Source of the DNA: Paenirhodobacter ferrireducens
GTDB lineage: Bacteria; Pseudomonadota; Alphaproteobacteria; Rhodobacterales; Rhodobacteraceae
Reading direction: 5' to 3'
DNA: 64,000 nt
Assembly (NCBI RefSeq): GCF_004022265.1
Contig: NZ_SAVB01000024.1
Coordinates: 1-64,000 of the forward strand
Shown here piece after piece: positions 25,287-36,349 of this stretch. Below the pieces are notes generated by a model. That model ran no database searches. It worked only from the letters and a program-made list of their open reading frames with translations, and was not told where the DNA came from. A program made the translations under genes and the position numbers. How positions within the stretch are numbered: position 1 is the first letter of the stretch; each line of letters opens with the position of its first letter.

Positions 25287-26015
25287 ATGCCCAATCCGAC
25301 CGCTGCCATCCTGATCATCGGTGACGAGATCCTCACCGGCCGCACCCGCGAGGGCAACGCCTGGTTCCTGGCGCAGGAGCTGGTCAAGGTGGGCATCGAC
25401 CTGCGCCAGATCCGCGTCATCGGCGACGACCACGCCACCATCGTCGCGGCGGTGCGCGAGCTGTCGGTGGCGCATGACCAGCTCTTCACCTCGGGCGGCA
25501 TCGGGCCGACGCATGACGACATCACCGCCGATGCCGTGGCCGATGCCTTTGGCCGCACGATCGGCGTGCGCGAGGATGCCCGCGCGATCCTGGCCGCCCA
25601 TTACGCCGCCCGCGGCCTCGAATTCACCGAGGCGCGGCTGCGCATGGCGCGCATCCCCGAGGGCGCGACGCTGATCGACAACCCGGTGTCCTCGGCACCG
25701 GGCTTCTCGGTCGAGAATTGTCACGTCATGGCAGGGGTGCCGAACATCTTTCAGGCGATGGTGGCGGGGCTTCTGCCGCGGCTGACCGGGGGCGCGCCGC
25801 TTCGCAGCCGCAGCCTTCAGCTGATGGTGCCCGAGGCGACGATTGCCGACGCGCTGCGCGCGCTTGCCGAGGCGCATCCCGAGGCGAGCTTCGGCTCCTA
25901 CCCCTTCGTCACCGAGGGGCGCTATGGCACCAACCTCGTGGTGCGCTCGACCGATCCTGCGGCGCTCGAAGGGGCCTTCGCCGAGCTGCAGGCCACCTTC
26001 CCGGAGGGGCAATGA
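25287..26015 (+). CDS. CinA-like molybdopterin-binding domain protein
   Basis: A 242-residue protein with only the MoCF/MoaB-like (COG1058) domain of CinA. Landmarks are ILIIGDEILTGRTREGNAWF, FTSGGIGPTHDDITADAVA and PGFSVENCHVMAGVPNIF. Full CinA adds a C-terminal nicotinamide-nucleotide amidase domain, which is absent; stand-alone forms are common in alphaproteobacteria and some act as ADP-ribose/FAD pyrophosphatases. The start at ATG 25287 is set by AAAAGGAGG. The stop overlaps the acetyltransferase start (ATGA). Confidence 0.9.
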   Translation: MPNPTAAILIIGDEILTGRTREGNAWFLAQELVKVGIDLRQIRVIGDDHATIVAAVRELSVAHDQLFTSGGIGPTHDDITADAVADAFGRTIGVREDARAILAAHYAARGLEFTEARLRMARIPEGATLIDNPVSSAPGFSVENCHVMAGVPNIFQAMVAGLLPRLTGGAPLRSRSLQLMVPEATIADALRALAEAHPEASFGSYPFVTEGRYGTNLVVRSTDPAALEGAFAELQATFPEGQ

Positions 26016-26722
26016 CCGATCTCTTCGAGGTGATCGACGCCACCTGGCCTGCCGCGAGCACCCGGCTTGCGGGCGGCTTCAAGGTGCGCGAGGGGCTCGG
26101 TGGCGGCTCGCGCGTCAGCGCGGCAAGCCTCGAGGTGCCGCTGGACGAGGCCGACATCGACGCGGCGGTGGCCGCGCATCGCGCCCTTGGCCAGCCGCCG
26201 AAGTTCATCCTCCGCCCGGGCGAGGCGGCACTGGATGCGGCGCTGGCCGGGCGTGGCTTCGAGCTCTTCGACCCGGTCACCCTTTTCACCGCGCCGATTG
26301 CCGCGCTGTCCTCCGACGTGCCGCCGGTCACCGCCTTTGCGCATTGGCCGCCGCTCGCCATCACCCGCGAGGTCTGGGCCGAGGGCGAGATCGGCCCCGA
26401 GCGGCAGGCCGTGGCCGAGCGCGCCGCGGGACCGAAGGCCGCGGTGCTGGGCCGCACCTCGGACCGCGCCGCGGGGGCGGGGTTCGTGGCGATCCATGAG
26501 GGCGTCGCGATGCTGCACGCGCTCGAGGTCCTGCCGGCCTTCCGCCGTCGTGGCCTCGCCCGTTCGATCATCACCGAGGCCGTCCGCTGGGCCGGGGGCG
26601 AGGGCGCCGAGACCTTCGCCCTTGTCGTGCGCAGCGCCAATGCCCCGGCCATCGCCCTTTACACCGCGTTCGGCATGGTGCCGGCCGGCAAGTACCATTA
26701 TCGCCGCGAGCCTGTCGCATGA
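26012..26722 (+). CDS. GNAT-family N-acetyltransferase
   Basis: A 236-residue protein with a degenerate N-terminal half and a C-terminal GNAT domain: MLHALEVLPAFRRRGLARSI gives the acetyl-CoA-binding R/Q-x-x-G-x-A motif, followed by NAPAIALYTAFGMVPAGKYHY. It acetylates an unknown amine. It starts inside the stop codon of the CinA-like gene (ATGA) and its own stop overlaps the OmpA-like start, so it is part of a three-gene coupled unit. Confidence 0.88.
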   Translation: MTDLFEVIDATWPAASTRLAGGFKVREGLGGGSRVSAASLEVPLDEADIDAAVAAHRALGQPPKFILRPGEAALDAALAGRGFELFDPVTLFTAPIAALSSDVPPVTAFAHWPPLAITREVWAEGEIGPERQAVAERAAGPKAAVLGRTSDRAAGAGFVAIHEGVAMLHALEVLPAFRRRGLARSIITEAVRWAGGEGAETFALVVRSANAPAIALYTAFGMVPAGKYHYRREPVA

Positions 26723-27654
26723 GACTGTCCCTTCTGGCGCTGACTGCCGCCGCCCTGATTGCCACCCCGGTGCTTGCCGCTCCGCTTGAGCTTGCCTTGC
26801 CGGACGGGGCCGCGGTTTCGGCCGAGGCGACCACCGCGGCCACCAGCTATCGGATGCTGACCGGCCCCTGGCAGGAGGGGGCAGGTCCGGCGAGCACGCT
26901 CGAGGGCACGCGCACCGACACCGCCTGGCGGCTGCGCGCCGATCAGGAGACGACACTGCAGATTTTGGCGCCCTTGCGCGACCAGATCCAGGCGGCGGGC
27001 TACAGCATCGTTTACCAGTGCGAGACCGAGGCCTGCGGTGGCTTCGACTTCCGCTATGAGCTCGACCTGCTGTCCGAACCCGAGATGCACGTCGATCTGG
27101 GCGATTTCCGCTATCTCGCGGCGCGGCGCGGCACCGACTGGCTGGCGCTGACGGTGTCGCGCTCGTCGGAATCGGGCTTCGTGCACCTGACGACGATGAC
27201 GGTGCAGGACGTACGCCCGGCCACGCCGGACAATCCGCTTGCCTCGCCGACGCCCTCGCCGGCGATCGCGCCCTCCGATTTCGCCACGCAGATCGAGGCG
27301 AAGGGGGCGGTGGCGCTCGACGATCTGATCTTCGAGAGCGGTGCCACTGATCTTGGCCCCGAGGATTTCACCTCGCTCAAGGCGCTGGCCGATTATCTGT
27401 CGACCCGGCCCGAGGCGGTGATCGTCCTTGTCGGCCATACCGATGCGACCGGCGGGCTCGAGGCGAATATCGCGTTGTCGAAGCGGCGGGCGGAATCGGT
27501 GCGGGCGCGGCTCATTGCCGATTACGGCGTCGCCCCCGAGCAGTTGAGCGCCGAGGGCGCGGGCTGGCTGTCGCCGCGCGCGGGCAACATGACCCCTGAG
27601 GGGCGGGATAAAAACAGACGGGTCGAAGCCGTGCTGGCCCCGACCCGCCAGTGA
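26719..27654 (+). CDS. OmpA-family peptidoglycan-binding envelope protein
   Basis: A 311-residue protein. A signal peptide (LSLLALTAAALIATPVLA) is cleaved near residue 20. The middle is a family-specific beta-rich domain with two cysteines in YQCETEACGG that may form a disulfide. The C-terminal ~110 residues are an OmpA domain: LIFESGATDLG, VLVGHTDATGGLEANIALSKRRA and NRRVEAVL, with the Asp and Arg that hold diaminopimelate. There is no beta-barrel N-terminus. It probably anchors something to peptidoglycan in the periplasm. It overlaps the GNAT gene start/stop. Confidence 0.9.
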   Translation: MRLSLLALTAAALIATPVLAAPLELALPDGAAVSAEATTAATSYRMLTGPWQEGAGPASTLEGTRTDTAWRLRADQETTLQILAPLRDQIQAAGYSIVYQCETEACGGFDFRYELDLLSEPEMHVDLGDFRYLAARRGTDWLALTVSRSSESGFVHLTTMTVQDVRPATPDNPLASPTPSPAIAPSDFATQIEAKGAVALDDLIFESGATDLGPEDFTSLKALADYLSTRPEAVIVLVGHTDATGGLEANIALSKRRAESVRARLIADYGVAPEQLSAEGAGWLSPRAGNMTPEGRDKNRRVEAVLAPTRQ

Positions 27655-27688
27655 CGGCGCCGGACGGAGTGGCGCCGCGCGAGGGAAT

Positions 27689-28594
27689 TCACCAGTTGTC
27701 GGGGCCCTTGTCGGCGAAGGTCTGGGCCAGGAAGTCGATGAAGGCGCGCACCTTGGGCTGGGTGAAGCGCCCGGGCGGATAGACGGCATAGATGCCCAGT
27801 GTCTCCATCGGCAGATCGGGGATCGCCTCCTCGACCAGCCCCTGTTTCATCGCATCGGCATAGAGGAACGAGGGCAGATAGGCGATGCCGAGCCCGGCGA
27901 TGCAGGCATGCAGCAGCGATTGCCCGTCGTTCACCGTCAGCCAGCCGGCCGAGCGCACCTGCCGCCGCTCGCCCGAAGGCGCGGTGATCTTCCAGACGTT
28001 GCCGTTCGACTGGCTGGAATAATGCAGCAGCTTGTGCTCGTTCAGATCGTCGATCTTCTGCGGCCGGCCGTATTTCTGGAAATAGGAAGGCGCGGCGATC
28101 ATTCGGCGCGAGCTTTCGGTCAGCTTGCGGGCGCGCAGCGTGCTGTCCTCGAGCTCGCCCACCCGGATCGCCATGTCGAAGCCTTCCGAGATCAGCTCGA
28201 CATAGCGGTTGGTCAGCACCATGTTCACGGTGATTTCCGGATATTCCTGCAGGAAGTCGCCCAGCACCGGCGAGAGCAGGTTCACCCCGAAATCGGTGGC
28301 GACCGAAATCCGCAGCAGACCCGAGGGCGCCACCTGCATCGCGGTGACCAGCGCATCGGCCTCTCCGGCGTCGTTCAGCACGCGGCGGGCGCGGTCGTAA
28401 TAGGCAAGGCCGATCTCGGTCGGCGAGACGCGGCGGGTGGTGCGGTTCAAAAGCCGCGCCCCGAGCCGCGCCTCGAGCGCCGAGACATGTTTCGACACGG
28501 CGGACTTGGAGATGCCCATCTTCTTCGCCGCATCGGTGAAACCGCCCTGATCGACGACAGTGGCGAAGGCTTCCATTTCGGTCAGGCGATCCAT
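27689..28594 (-). CDS. LysR-family transcriptional regulator
   Basis: A 301-residue LTTR. The winged HTH spans about residues 1-60 (MEAFATVVDQGGFTDAAKKM, KSAVSKHVSALEARLGARLL). The effector domain has LRISVATDFGVNLLSPVL and AACIAGLGIAYLPSF-like features. It most resembles CrgA/AaeR-type regulators that respond to aromatic or quinone stress. The start ATG 28592-28594 follows GAAGGGTG. No divergent target gene lies directly beside it: upstream is the gyrB 3' end on the same strand. Target unknown. Confidence 0.92.
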   Translation of the reverse strand: MDRLTEMEAFATVVDQGGFTDAAKKMGISKSAVSKHVSALEARLGARLLNRTTRRVSPTEIGLAYYDRARRVLNDAGEADALVTAMQVAPSGLLRISVATDFGVNLLSPVLGDFLQEYPEITVNMVLTNRYVELISEGFDMAIRVGELEDSTLRARKLTESSRRMIAAPSYFQKYGRPQKIDDLNEHKLLHYSSQSNGNVWKITAPSGERRQVRSAGWLTVNDGQSLLHACIAGLGIAYLPSFLYADAMKQGLVEEAIPDLPMETLGIYAVYPPGRFTQPKVRAFIDFLAQTFADKGPDNW

Positions 28595-28738
28595 TGTGCA
28601 CCCTTCGGGAACGTTTCTCGGTTCCCTCATGCATCGGTGTGAAATCGGGCACAAATGGGGCCCGGCGGGGACAATACGGGGGAATTGCCCTGCGCGGGGA
28701 AACGATCGCCATCAGCGAGCGGGCAGGCCCGGTGGCGG

Positions 28739-28768
28739 GATCGGGCGCCGGCGTGCCGGCGCCCGATC
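28739..28768 (-). terminator. 14-bp perfect inverted repeat just after gyrB
   Basis: GATCGGGCGCCGGC (28739-28752) and GCCGGCGCCCGATC (28755-28768) are perfect complements with a 2-base spacer, 4 bases beyond the gyrB stop. It lacks a T-run on either strand. It probably ends gyrB transcription or stabilises the 3' end. Confidence 0.55.
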
Positions 28769-28772
28769 GGGC

Positions 28773-31229
<2,457 letters not shown>

Positions 31230-31296
31230 CTATCCTGACAAGTGTTGCGGACTTATAGGAGTTCGGCGCGGCAATGTCACGCGATAGCAGGGGTTT

Positions 31297-31743
31297 TCAG
31301 GGCAGGACGGCCCCGTCCGGCAGGCTCAGCGCGCCGGTCTCGTCAAGCGGCCAGAACGGGTTTCGCGCCACTTCCCAGACATGGCCGTCAAGGTCGGCCC
31401 AATAGCCGGAATAGCCGCCCCAGTGGGTGCGCGCGGGCGGCTTCACGGCTTCGGCGCCGGCGGCAAGCGCGGCGGCAAAGGCGGCGTCGACATCGGCCTC
31501 GGTGGCGAAATTCTGCGCCAGCGTGATCGCGCCGGTGCCGAGCGGCACCTCGGGCCGGCCCTGATCCTCGGCCAGATCCTTCAGCCCGAAGAGGCCAAGC
31601 GCCATCCCCGGCAAGCGGAAGAACACCACCGCCTGCGTCGCCTCGGCCGGGCGCCAGCCAAGCGCCTCGTAGAAGCGTCGCGCCGTCGTCAGGTTGCGCA
31701 CGCCGAGCGTGATCAGGCTCACGCGCTGCACCGGATAGCTCAT
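31297..31743 (-). CDS. VOC-family (glyoxalase-like) protein
   Basis: A 148-residue single VOC domain pair: VSLITLGVRNLTTARRFYEA, LGLFGLKDL, EADVDAAFAAALAAGAEAVK and YSGYWADLDGHVWEVARNPFW. Metal-ligand positions are only partly kept (Glu in HVWEVA), so glyoxalase I activity is not assured; many such proteins are resistance-type or unknown. The ATG overlaps the recF stop (ATGA), so it is co-translated with recF, and gyrB follows after 73 bases. Confidence 0.87.
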   Translation of the reverse strand: MSYPVQRVSLITLGVRNLTTARRFYEALGWRPAEATQAVVFFRLPGMALGLFGLKDLAEDQGRPEVPLGTGAITLAQNFATEADVDAAFAAALAAGAEAVKPPARTHWGGYSGYWADLDGHVWEVARNPFWPLDETGALSLPDGAVLP

Positions 31744-32795
31744 CGCACCTCCTCGACCTGCGAGGTGCCCCCCGCCTCGGTCACTTGCCAGCCCTGACCC
31801 CGCGCGCCGAGACCGTCGAACAGCTCGGCCCCGGTGCCGGTCATCATCACCTGCGCCGAGAGCGCACAGACTTCGTCATAAAGCGCCGCGCGCCGGCCCG
31901 CGTCCAGATGCGCCGCGACCTCGTCGAGCAAAAGCACGCAAGGCGCACCGGCAACTGCCCGCGCATTGGCCAGCAAAAGCGAAATCAACAGCGCCTTCTG
32001 CTCGCCGGTCGAACATTGCGCGGCCGGGATCGCCTTCTCGGCATAGATCGCCTCGAGATCGGCGCGGTGCGGTCCCTCGAGCGTGCGCCCCGCCGCCATG
32101 TCGCGCCGCCGCCCGGCGGAAAGCGCCGCGGCCAGATCCGCCGGGCCCTCGTTCACCAGCGCGAGCGTCGCCGCCGGAAAGGCCGTCGCTGCCCCGGCCT
32201 GCGCCGCCGCGATCCGGGCCAGAGCGTCGGCCCGCGCCGCGGTGATCCGCCCGGCGGCCTCGGCCATCCGGGTTTCGAGCGCGCCATACCAGCCCGCGTC
32301 GGTCACCATGTCCTTGAGCAGCCGGTTGCGCTCGCGCATCGCCTTTTCATAGGCCAGTACCGCCTCGGCATGGGACGGATCGAAGGAAAGCGTCATTCGG
32401 TCGAGAAACCGCCGCCGCCCCTCCGCCGCCTCGATCCAGAGCCGGTCCATCGAGGGCACGAGCCACAGCACCCGCATCAGCCGGCCAAGCGCCAGCTGCG
32501 GCGCGGCCTTGCCGTCGATCGTCACCTCGCGCGAGGCGCCGGGCAGGGCCATGGTCTCGACCGCCTGACCGCCGATCTCGGCGCGGATCTTCCAGCCCAC
32601 GGCCTCCTGCCGGCGGATCAGCTCCTCGGCGCCCGCCCGGCGCAGCCCGCGCCCCGGCGACAGCAGCGACACGGCTTCAAGCACCGAGGTCTTGCCCGCG
32701 CCATTCGGCCCCCAGATCGCCACCGGCCGGCCGTCGAAGGCGAACTGCGCACGGCGATGCGAGCGGAACTGCAGCAGCGTCAGGTCCCGCAGCAT
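31740..32795 (-). CDS. recF: DNA replication and repair protein RecF
   Basis: A 351-residue SMC-like ABC ATPase. Walker A is WGPNGAGKTSVLEA (about 28-41), the signature is in CSTGEQKALLISLLLA, and Walker B is PCVLLLDEVAAHLDAGRR. It loads RecA on gapped DNA with RecO and RecR and acts at stalled forks. It lies between dnaN and the VOC gene, in the classic dnaA-dnaN-recF order. Start ATG 32793-32795. Confidence 0.96.
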   Translation of the reverse strand: MLRDLTLLQFRSHRRAQFAFDGRPVAIWGPNGAGKTSVLEAVSLLSPGRGLRRAGAEELIRRQEAVGWKIRAEIGGQAVETMALPGASREVTIDGKAAPQLALGRLMRVLWLVPSMDRLWIEAAEGRRRFLDRMTLSFDPSHAEAVLAYEKAMRERNRLLKDMVTDAGWYGALETRMAEAAGRITAARADALARIAAAQAGAATAFPAATLALVNEGPADLAAALSAGRRRDMAAGRTLEGPHRADLEAIYAEKAIPAAQCSTGEQKALLISLLLANARAVAGAPCVLLLDEVAAHLDAGRRAALYDEVCALSAQVMMTGTGAELFDGLGARGQGWQVTEAGGTSQVEEVR

Positions 32796-32847
32796 CGGCC
32801 CCTCGTTTTCCTGGCAAAAAGACTCCCGCCGGAGGCGTTCGTGCGCC

Positions 32848-33966
32848 TCACACGCGCATCGGCATCACGACATAGACCGCCGAGGTGTCATTGCCCTCGC
32901 GCATCAGCGTCGGATCGCCCGAGGAGTTGAACAGGAAGACGGCGTTCTCGCGGTCGACCTGGCTGGCAATCTCCAGCAGGTATTTCGCGTTGAAGCCGAT
33001 CTCCAGCCGCTCGTCGTCATAGGCGACGGCCAGCTCTTCCTCGGCCGCGCCGGAATCGGGCGCGTTGACCGACAGCACCAGCCGATCTTCCTCGAGGCTC
33101 AGCTTGACGGCACGCGAGCGTTCCGAGGACACGGTGGCCACGCGGTCGACGGCCTTGGCGAATTCCGCCGCGTCCACTTCCAGCCGGCGGGCATTGCCCA
33201 TCGGGATCACGCGTGAATAATCGGGGAAGGTGCCGTCGATCACCTTCGAGGTCAGGGTGATCTCGGGCGTGGCGAAGCGGACCTTGGTCTCGCTGACGGA
33301 CACCGCGATATCGGCCTCGTCGTCATCAAGAAGCTTGCGCAGCTCGTTCACCGTCTTGCGCGGCACGATCACGCCCGGCATGCCTTCGGCGCCCGCGGGC
33401 AACGGCGCGTCGATGCGGGCCAGACGGTGGCCGTCGGTCGCCACGCAGCGCAGCACCGGGCCGCTCTCGCCGGTCGCCACATGCATGTAGACGCCGTTCA
33501 GGTAATAGCGCGTCTCTTCGGTCGAGATTGCGAATTTCGACTTGTCGAACAGCCGCTTCAGCGTCCCCGCCTTGGCGGTGAAATTCGCCGTGTATTCCGA
33601 CGAGGCCATGACCGGGAAATCTTCGCGCGGCAGCGTGGCTAGGTTGAAGCTCGACCGCCCCGCCTGGATCGTCAGCCGCCCCGCGGCCGGATCGTCGGCC
33701 AGCACCACCAGCGCGCCGTCGGGCAGCTTGCGCACGATCTCGTGCAGCATCACCGCCGAAACCGTCGTCGCGCCCGCGCGTTCGACCTGCGCCGGGGCCT
33801 TGTTCACCACCTCGATGTCGAGGTCGGTGGCGCGGAAGGAAACGCTGTCGCCCTCTGCCTCGACCAGCACGTTTGCCAGGATCGGGATGGTGTTGCGCCG
33901 CTCCACGACCGACTGGGCCTGCGCCACGGCCTTGAGCAGTGCGGCGCGTTCGATGCTGATCTTCAT
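32848..33966 (-). CDS. dnaN: DNA polymerase III beta subunit (sliding clamp)
   Basis: A 372-residue three-domain clamp: MKISIERAALLKAVAQAQSV, NTIPILANVLVEAEGDSVSF, the middle LFDKSKFAISTEETRYYLNG, VATDGHRLARIDAPL, and the C-terminal LMREGNDTSAVYVVMPMRV. It encircles DNA and tethers DNA polymerase III. An ATG two codons upstream (33972) is possible, but GAGGG spacing and the family N-terminus favour 33966. It is 100 bases after dnaA in the same direction. Confidence 0.97.
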   Translation of the reverse strand: MKISIERAALLKAVAQAQSVVERRNTIPILANVLVEAEGDSVSFRATDLDIEVVNKAPAQVERAGATTVSAVMLHEIVRKLPDGALVVLADDPAAGRLTIQAGRSSFNLATLPREDFPVMASSEYTANFTAKAGTLKRLFDKSKFAISTEETRYYLNGVYMHVATGESGPVLRCVATDGHRLARIDAPLPAGAEGMPGVIVPRKTVNELRKLLDDDEADIAVSVSETKVRFATPEITLTSKVIDGTFPDYSRVIPMGNARRLEVDAAEFAKAVDRVATVSSERSRAVKLSLEEDRLVLSVNAPDSGAAEEELAVAYDDERLEIGFNAKYLLEIASQVDRENAVFLFNSSGDPTLMREGNDTSAVYVVMPMRV

Positions 33967-34066
33967 TTCCATCCCTCACGGCAACCGGGGGCGGAAAGGT
34001 AGCATCTCCCCGCACCGGCACAAGTTTTTTCGGACATTCGGCCGCTTTGGCCGAAGCGTCAAGACG

Positions 34067-35431
34067 TCAGGACTCGAGAAGGCGGCGCAGCAGGTCGATA
34101 TCCTCGGCGATCTGGCGGTCCGAACCCATCAGCTCCTCGATCTTGCGGATGCCGTGCATGATCGTGGTATGGTCGCGCCCGCCGAAGCGGCGGCCGATCT
34201 CGGGCAGTGACCGGGTGGTGAGCTGCTTCGAGAGATACATCGCCACCTGCCGCGGCCGGGCGATGGTGCGCACGCGCTTCGGCCCGATCATGTCGGACAG
34301 GCGCACGTTGTAATGCTCGGCCACCTTGCGCTGGATCTCCTCGATCGTGACCTTGCGGTCCGAGGCGCGCAGGATGTCGGTGAGGCATTCCTGGGCGAGG
34401 TCGAGGGTGATCTCCTTGCCGACAAGCGAGGCGAAGGCAAAGAGCCGGGTCAGCGCGCCTTCGAGCACGCGCACGTTGGTGGTGATCCGATGCGCGAGGA
34501 ACTCGAGCACGCCATCGGCCATCGTCAGCCCCGGATATTGCGCGCGGTAAGCCTCGGTCTTGGTCTGCAGGATGCCGAGACGAAGCTCGTAATCGGTGGG
34601 GTGCAGGTCTACGACAAGGCCGCATTGCAGGCGCGACTTGATGCGTTCCTCGAGATCCTTGATCTCGCCCGGCGCGCGGTCGGCCGAGATGATGATCTGC
34701 TTGCCCTGATCGACGAGCGCGTTGAAGGTGTGGAAGAACTCTTCCTGCGTGCTGTCCTTGCCGGCGATGAACTGCACGTCATCGACCATCAGCACGTCGA
34801 CCGAGCGGAACATCTCCTTGAAGTCCATGATCTGGCGTTCGCGCAGCGCCTGCACGAAGCGGTACATGAACTGTTCGGCCGAGAGATAGCGCACCCGCGC
34901 CTCGGGGCGGCGGATCTGCAGCTCATGTGCGATGGCGTGCATCAGGTGGGTCTTGCCGAGGCCGACGCCACCGTAAAGGAAGAGCGGGTTGAAGGTGACC
35001 GGGCCGCCCTCGGCCACGCGGCGCGCGGCGGCATGGGCAAGCTCGTTCGGTTTGCCGACGACGAAGCTGTCGAAGGTGAAGCGGGCATCGAGCGGTGCGC
35101 CGGGCAGGTCCTCGTCACTGCGGGCTTTCGGTGCGGCGGGCGCCGGTGCGGCAACGGGTCGCGAGACCTCGTTTGCCGGAATCGGGCGCAGCTCGGGCAC
35201 GCGGAACTCGATCCGCTCGACGACGTGGCCGTCGTTGCGCAGCTCGCGCAGGATCGCCTCGCCGAAGTTGCGCGACACCCAGTCGCGCATGAATTTCGTC
35301 GGAGCCTCGAAGGCGGCGATGCCTTCGGACATGTCGATCATGCGCAGCGGCGCGATCCAGGTCGTGTAGTTGCTCTTGCCGACAGTCTTGAGAAGTTCAT
35401 TGCACACCCGCCCCCAGGTTTCTTTGGTCAT
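34067..35431 (-). CDS. dnaA: Chromosomal replication initiator DnaA
   Basis: A 454-residue AAA+ initiator. Domain I has WGRVCNELLKTVGKSNYTTW. A short Ala/Pro-rich linker spans about 84-108. Domain III has Walker A GGVGLGKTH (154-162) and Walker B VLMVDDVQF. Domain IV ends with the DnaA signature GGRDHTTIMHGIRKIE, which reads DnaA boxes. It opens the origin with ATP. The ATG 35429-35431 gives the usual MTKETWG start; in-frame codons further up would add a non-conserved leader. No clear DnaA-box cluster is seen upstream. Confidence 0.97.
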   Translation of the reverse strand: MTKETWGRVCNELLKTVGKSNYTTWIAPLRMIDMSEGIAAFEAPTKFMRDWVSRNFGEAILRELRNDGHVVERIEFRVPELRPIPANEVSRPVAAPAPAAPKARSDEDLPGAPLDARFTFDSFVVGKPNELAHAAARRVAEGGPVTFNPLFLYGGVGLGKTHLMHAIAHELQIRRPEARVRYLSAEQFMYRFVQALRERQIMDFKEMFRSVDVLMVDDVQFIAGKDSTQEEFFHTFNALVDQGKQIIISADRAPGEIKDLEERIKSRLQCGLVVDLHPTDYELRLGILQTKTEAYRAQYPGLTMADGVLEFLAHRITTNVRVLEGALTRLFAFASLVGKEITLDLAQECLTDILRASDRKVTIEEIQRKVAEHYNVRLSDMIGPKRVRTIARPRQVAMYLSKQLTTRSLPEIGRRFGGRDHTTIMHGIRKIEELMGSDRQIAEDIDLLRRLLES

Positions 35432-35909
35432 CTTCTTGTTGCCTTTAGAGTCTACATGCAGTTTCGGTGCACACATCTCCCCGGAACAGGGACCCGCGCG
35501 GACGCGGGTCGGAACCCCTGCAATAGGACACGGCAACAGGCCCGGCGAAAACCGGGCAAGGCACTGGATGCCGAATCTCGGAAGGCGGCAGCCTTCAGAA
35601 TCGGATTCGCTTCTTCGACACCGGAACCCCCGGCTTTTTTCGTTGTCGTGGCAGACTTTATGCCTGCTCCGGCGGTCGAAGACGCGTCATGTCCCCCAAG
35701 GCGATGTGAATCGCTGAGGCAAGCTAGCGCGCCCTCCTGCCGTGCTGCAACCGAACTTCGCGCTTGACGGAGGATTCCCGAAATCGAATCTCCGGGGATG
35801 GGAAAACGCGCAACAGCCGCGAATAATGCATTGAAATATCTTGAAAATATGAAAAAGGGCGCCCGAAGGCGCCCTTAAGCTGAGTCTCTGCGCTGCAGCA
35901 ATCTGCGGC
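35432..35909. other. 478-base dnaA-rpsT intergenic region
   Basis: This should contain the dnaA promoter and leader and the rpsT terminator. A short inverted repeat (ACCCGCGCGGACGCGGGT, about 35491-35508) lies in the leader. AT-rich sequence occupies 35818-35856. I searched by eye for TTATNCACA boxes and found only weak 6-of-9 matches near 35398 and 35463, so it is not called an origin. No gene is seen. Confidence 0.6.
35852..35876 (-). terminator. Rho-independent terminator of rpsT
   Basis: On the minus strand AAGGGCGCC (35876-35868) pairs with GGCGCCCTT (35863-35855) over a TTCG tetraloop and continues into TTTTT. It lies 34 bases after the rpsT stop. Confidence 0.93.
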
Positions 35910-36176
35910 TCAGTTCGCCAGCGCTTTCACGCGGGCCGAAAGGCGCGAAACCTTGCGCGAGACGGTGTTCTTGTGCAGCACGCCCTTGGTCACGCCGCGG
36001 GCCAGTTCCGGCTCGGCGGCCAGCAGCGCGGTCTTGGCAGCGGTCGCGTCGCCCGAGGCGATCGCTTCTTCGACCTTGCGCAGGAAGGTGCGGATGCGCG
36101 AGCGGCGCGCGCGGTTGATGTCGTTGCGGCGCTCGTTCTGACGGGCGCGCTTCTTGGACTGGGGCGTATTGGCCAT
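35910..36176 (-). CDS. rpsT: 30S ribosomal protein S20
   Basis: An 88-residue basic protein ([20 protein letters not shown], ending [10 protein letters not shown]), the full length of S20, a primary 16S rRNA-binding protein. AGTGGGAAAGAACC precedes the ATG 36174-36176. It lies upstream of dnaA in the order typical of alphaproteobacteria, with its own terminator. Confidence 0.97.
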   Translation of the reverse strand: MANTPQSKKRARQNERRNDINRARRSRIRTFLRKVEEAIASGDATAAKTALLAAEPELARGVTKGVLHKNTVSRKVSRLSARVKALAN

Positions 36177-36297
36177 GGTTCTTTCCCACTTTCCGGGTCA
36201 GTTGCGTCAGGATAGCGCACAGAGCCCGGTCTTTCGAAGAACCGGATGATTCTAGCCAAAGCGGGCTGCACGCGCATGTGAGGGCTGCCATTACGGC

Positions 36298-36330
36298 AAA
36301 AGCCGCCGAAAGGGAAGCCCCTTCGGCGGC
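36298..36330 (-). terminator. Terminator of the enoyl-CoA hydratase gene
   Basis: On the minus strand GCCGCCGAA (36330-36322) pairs with TTCGGCGGC (36310-36302), extended inward past one mismatch, and is followed by TTTT. It starts 20 bases beyond the stop codon. Confidence 0.85.
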
Positions 36331-36349
36331 CAATCGGCTTCGGGACGGC

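Noticed and set aside
35432-35909. Possible replication origin beside dnaA
   Set aside because: Only weak 6-of-9 matches to TTATNCACA were found and no cluster of boxes. In many alphaproteobacteria the origin is elsewhere.
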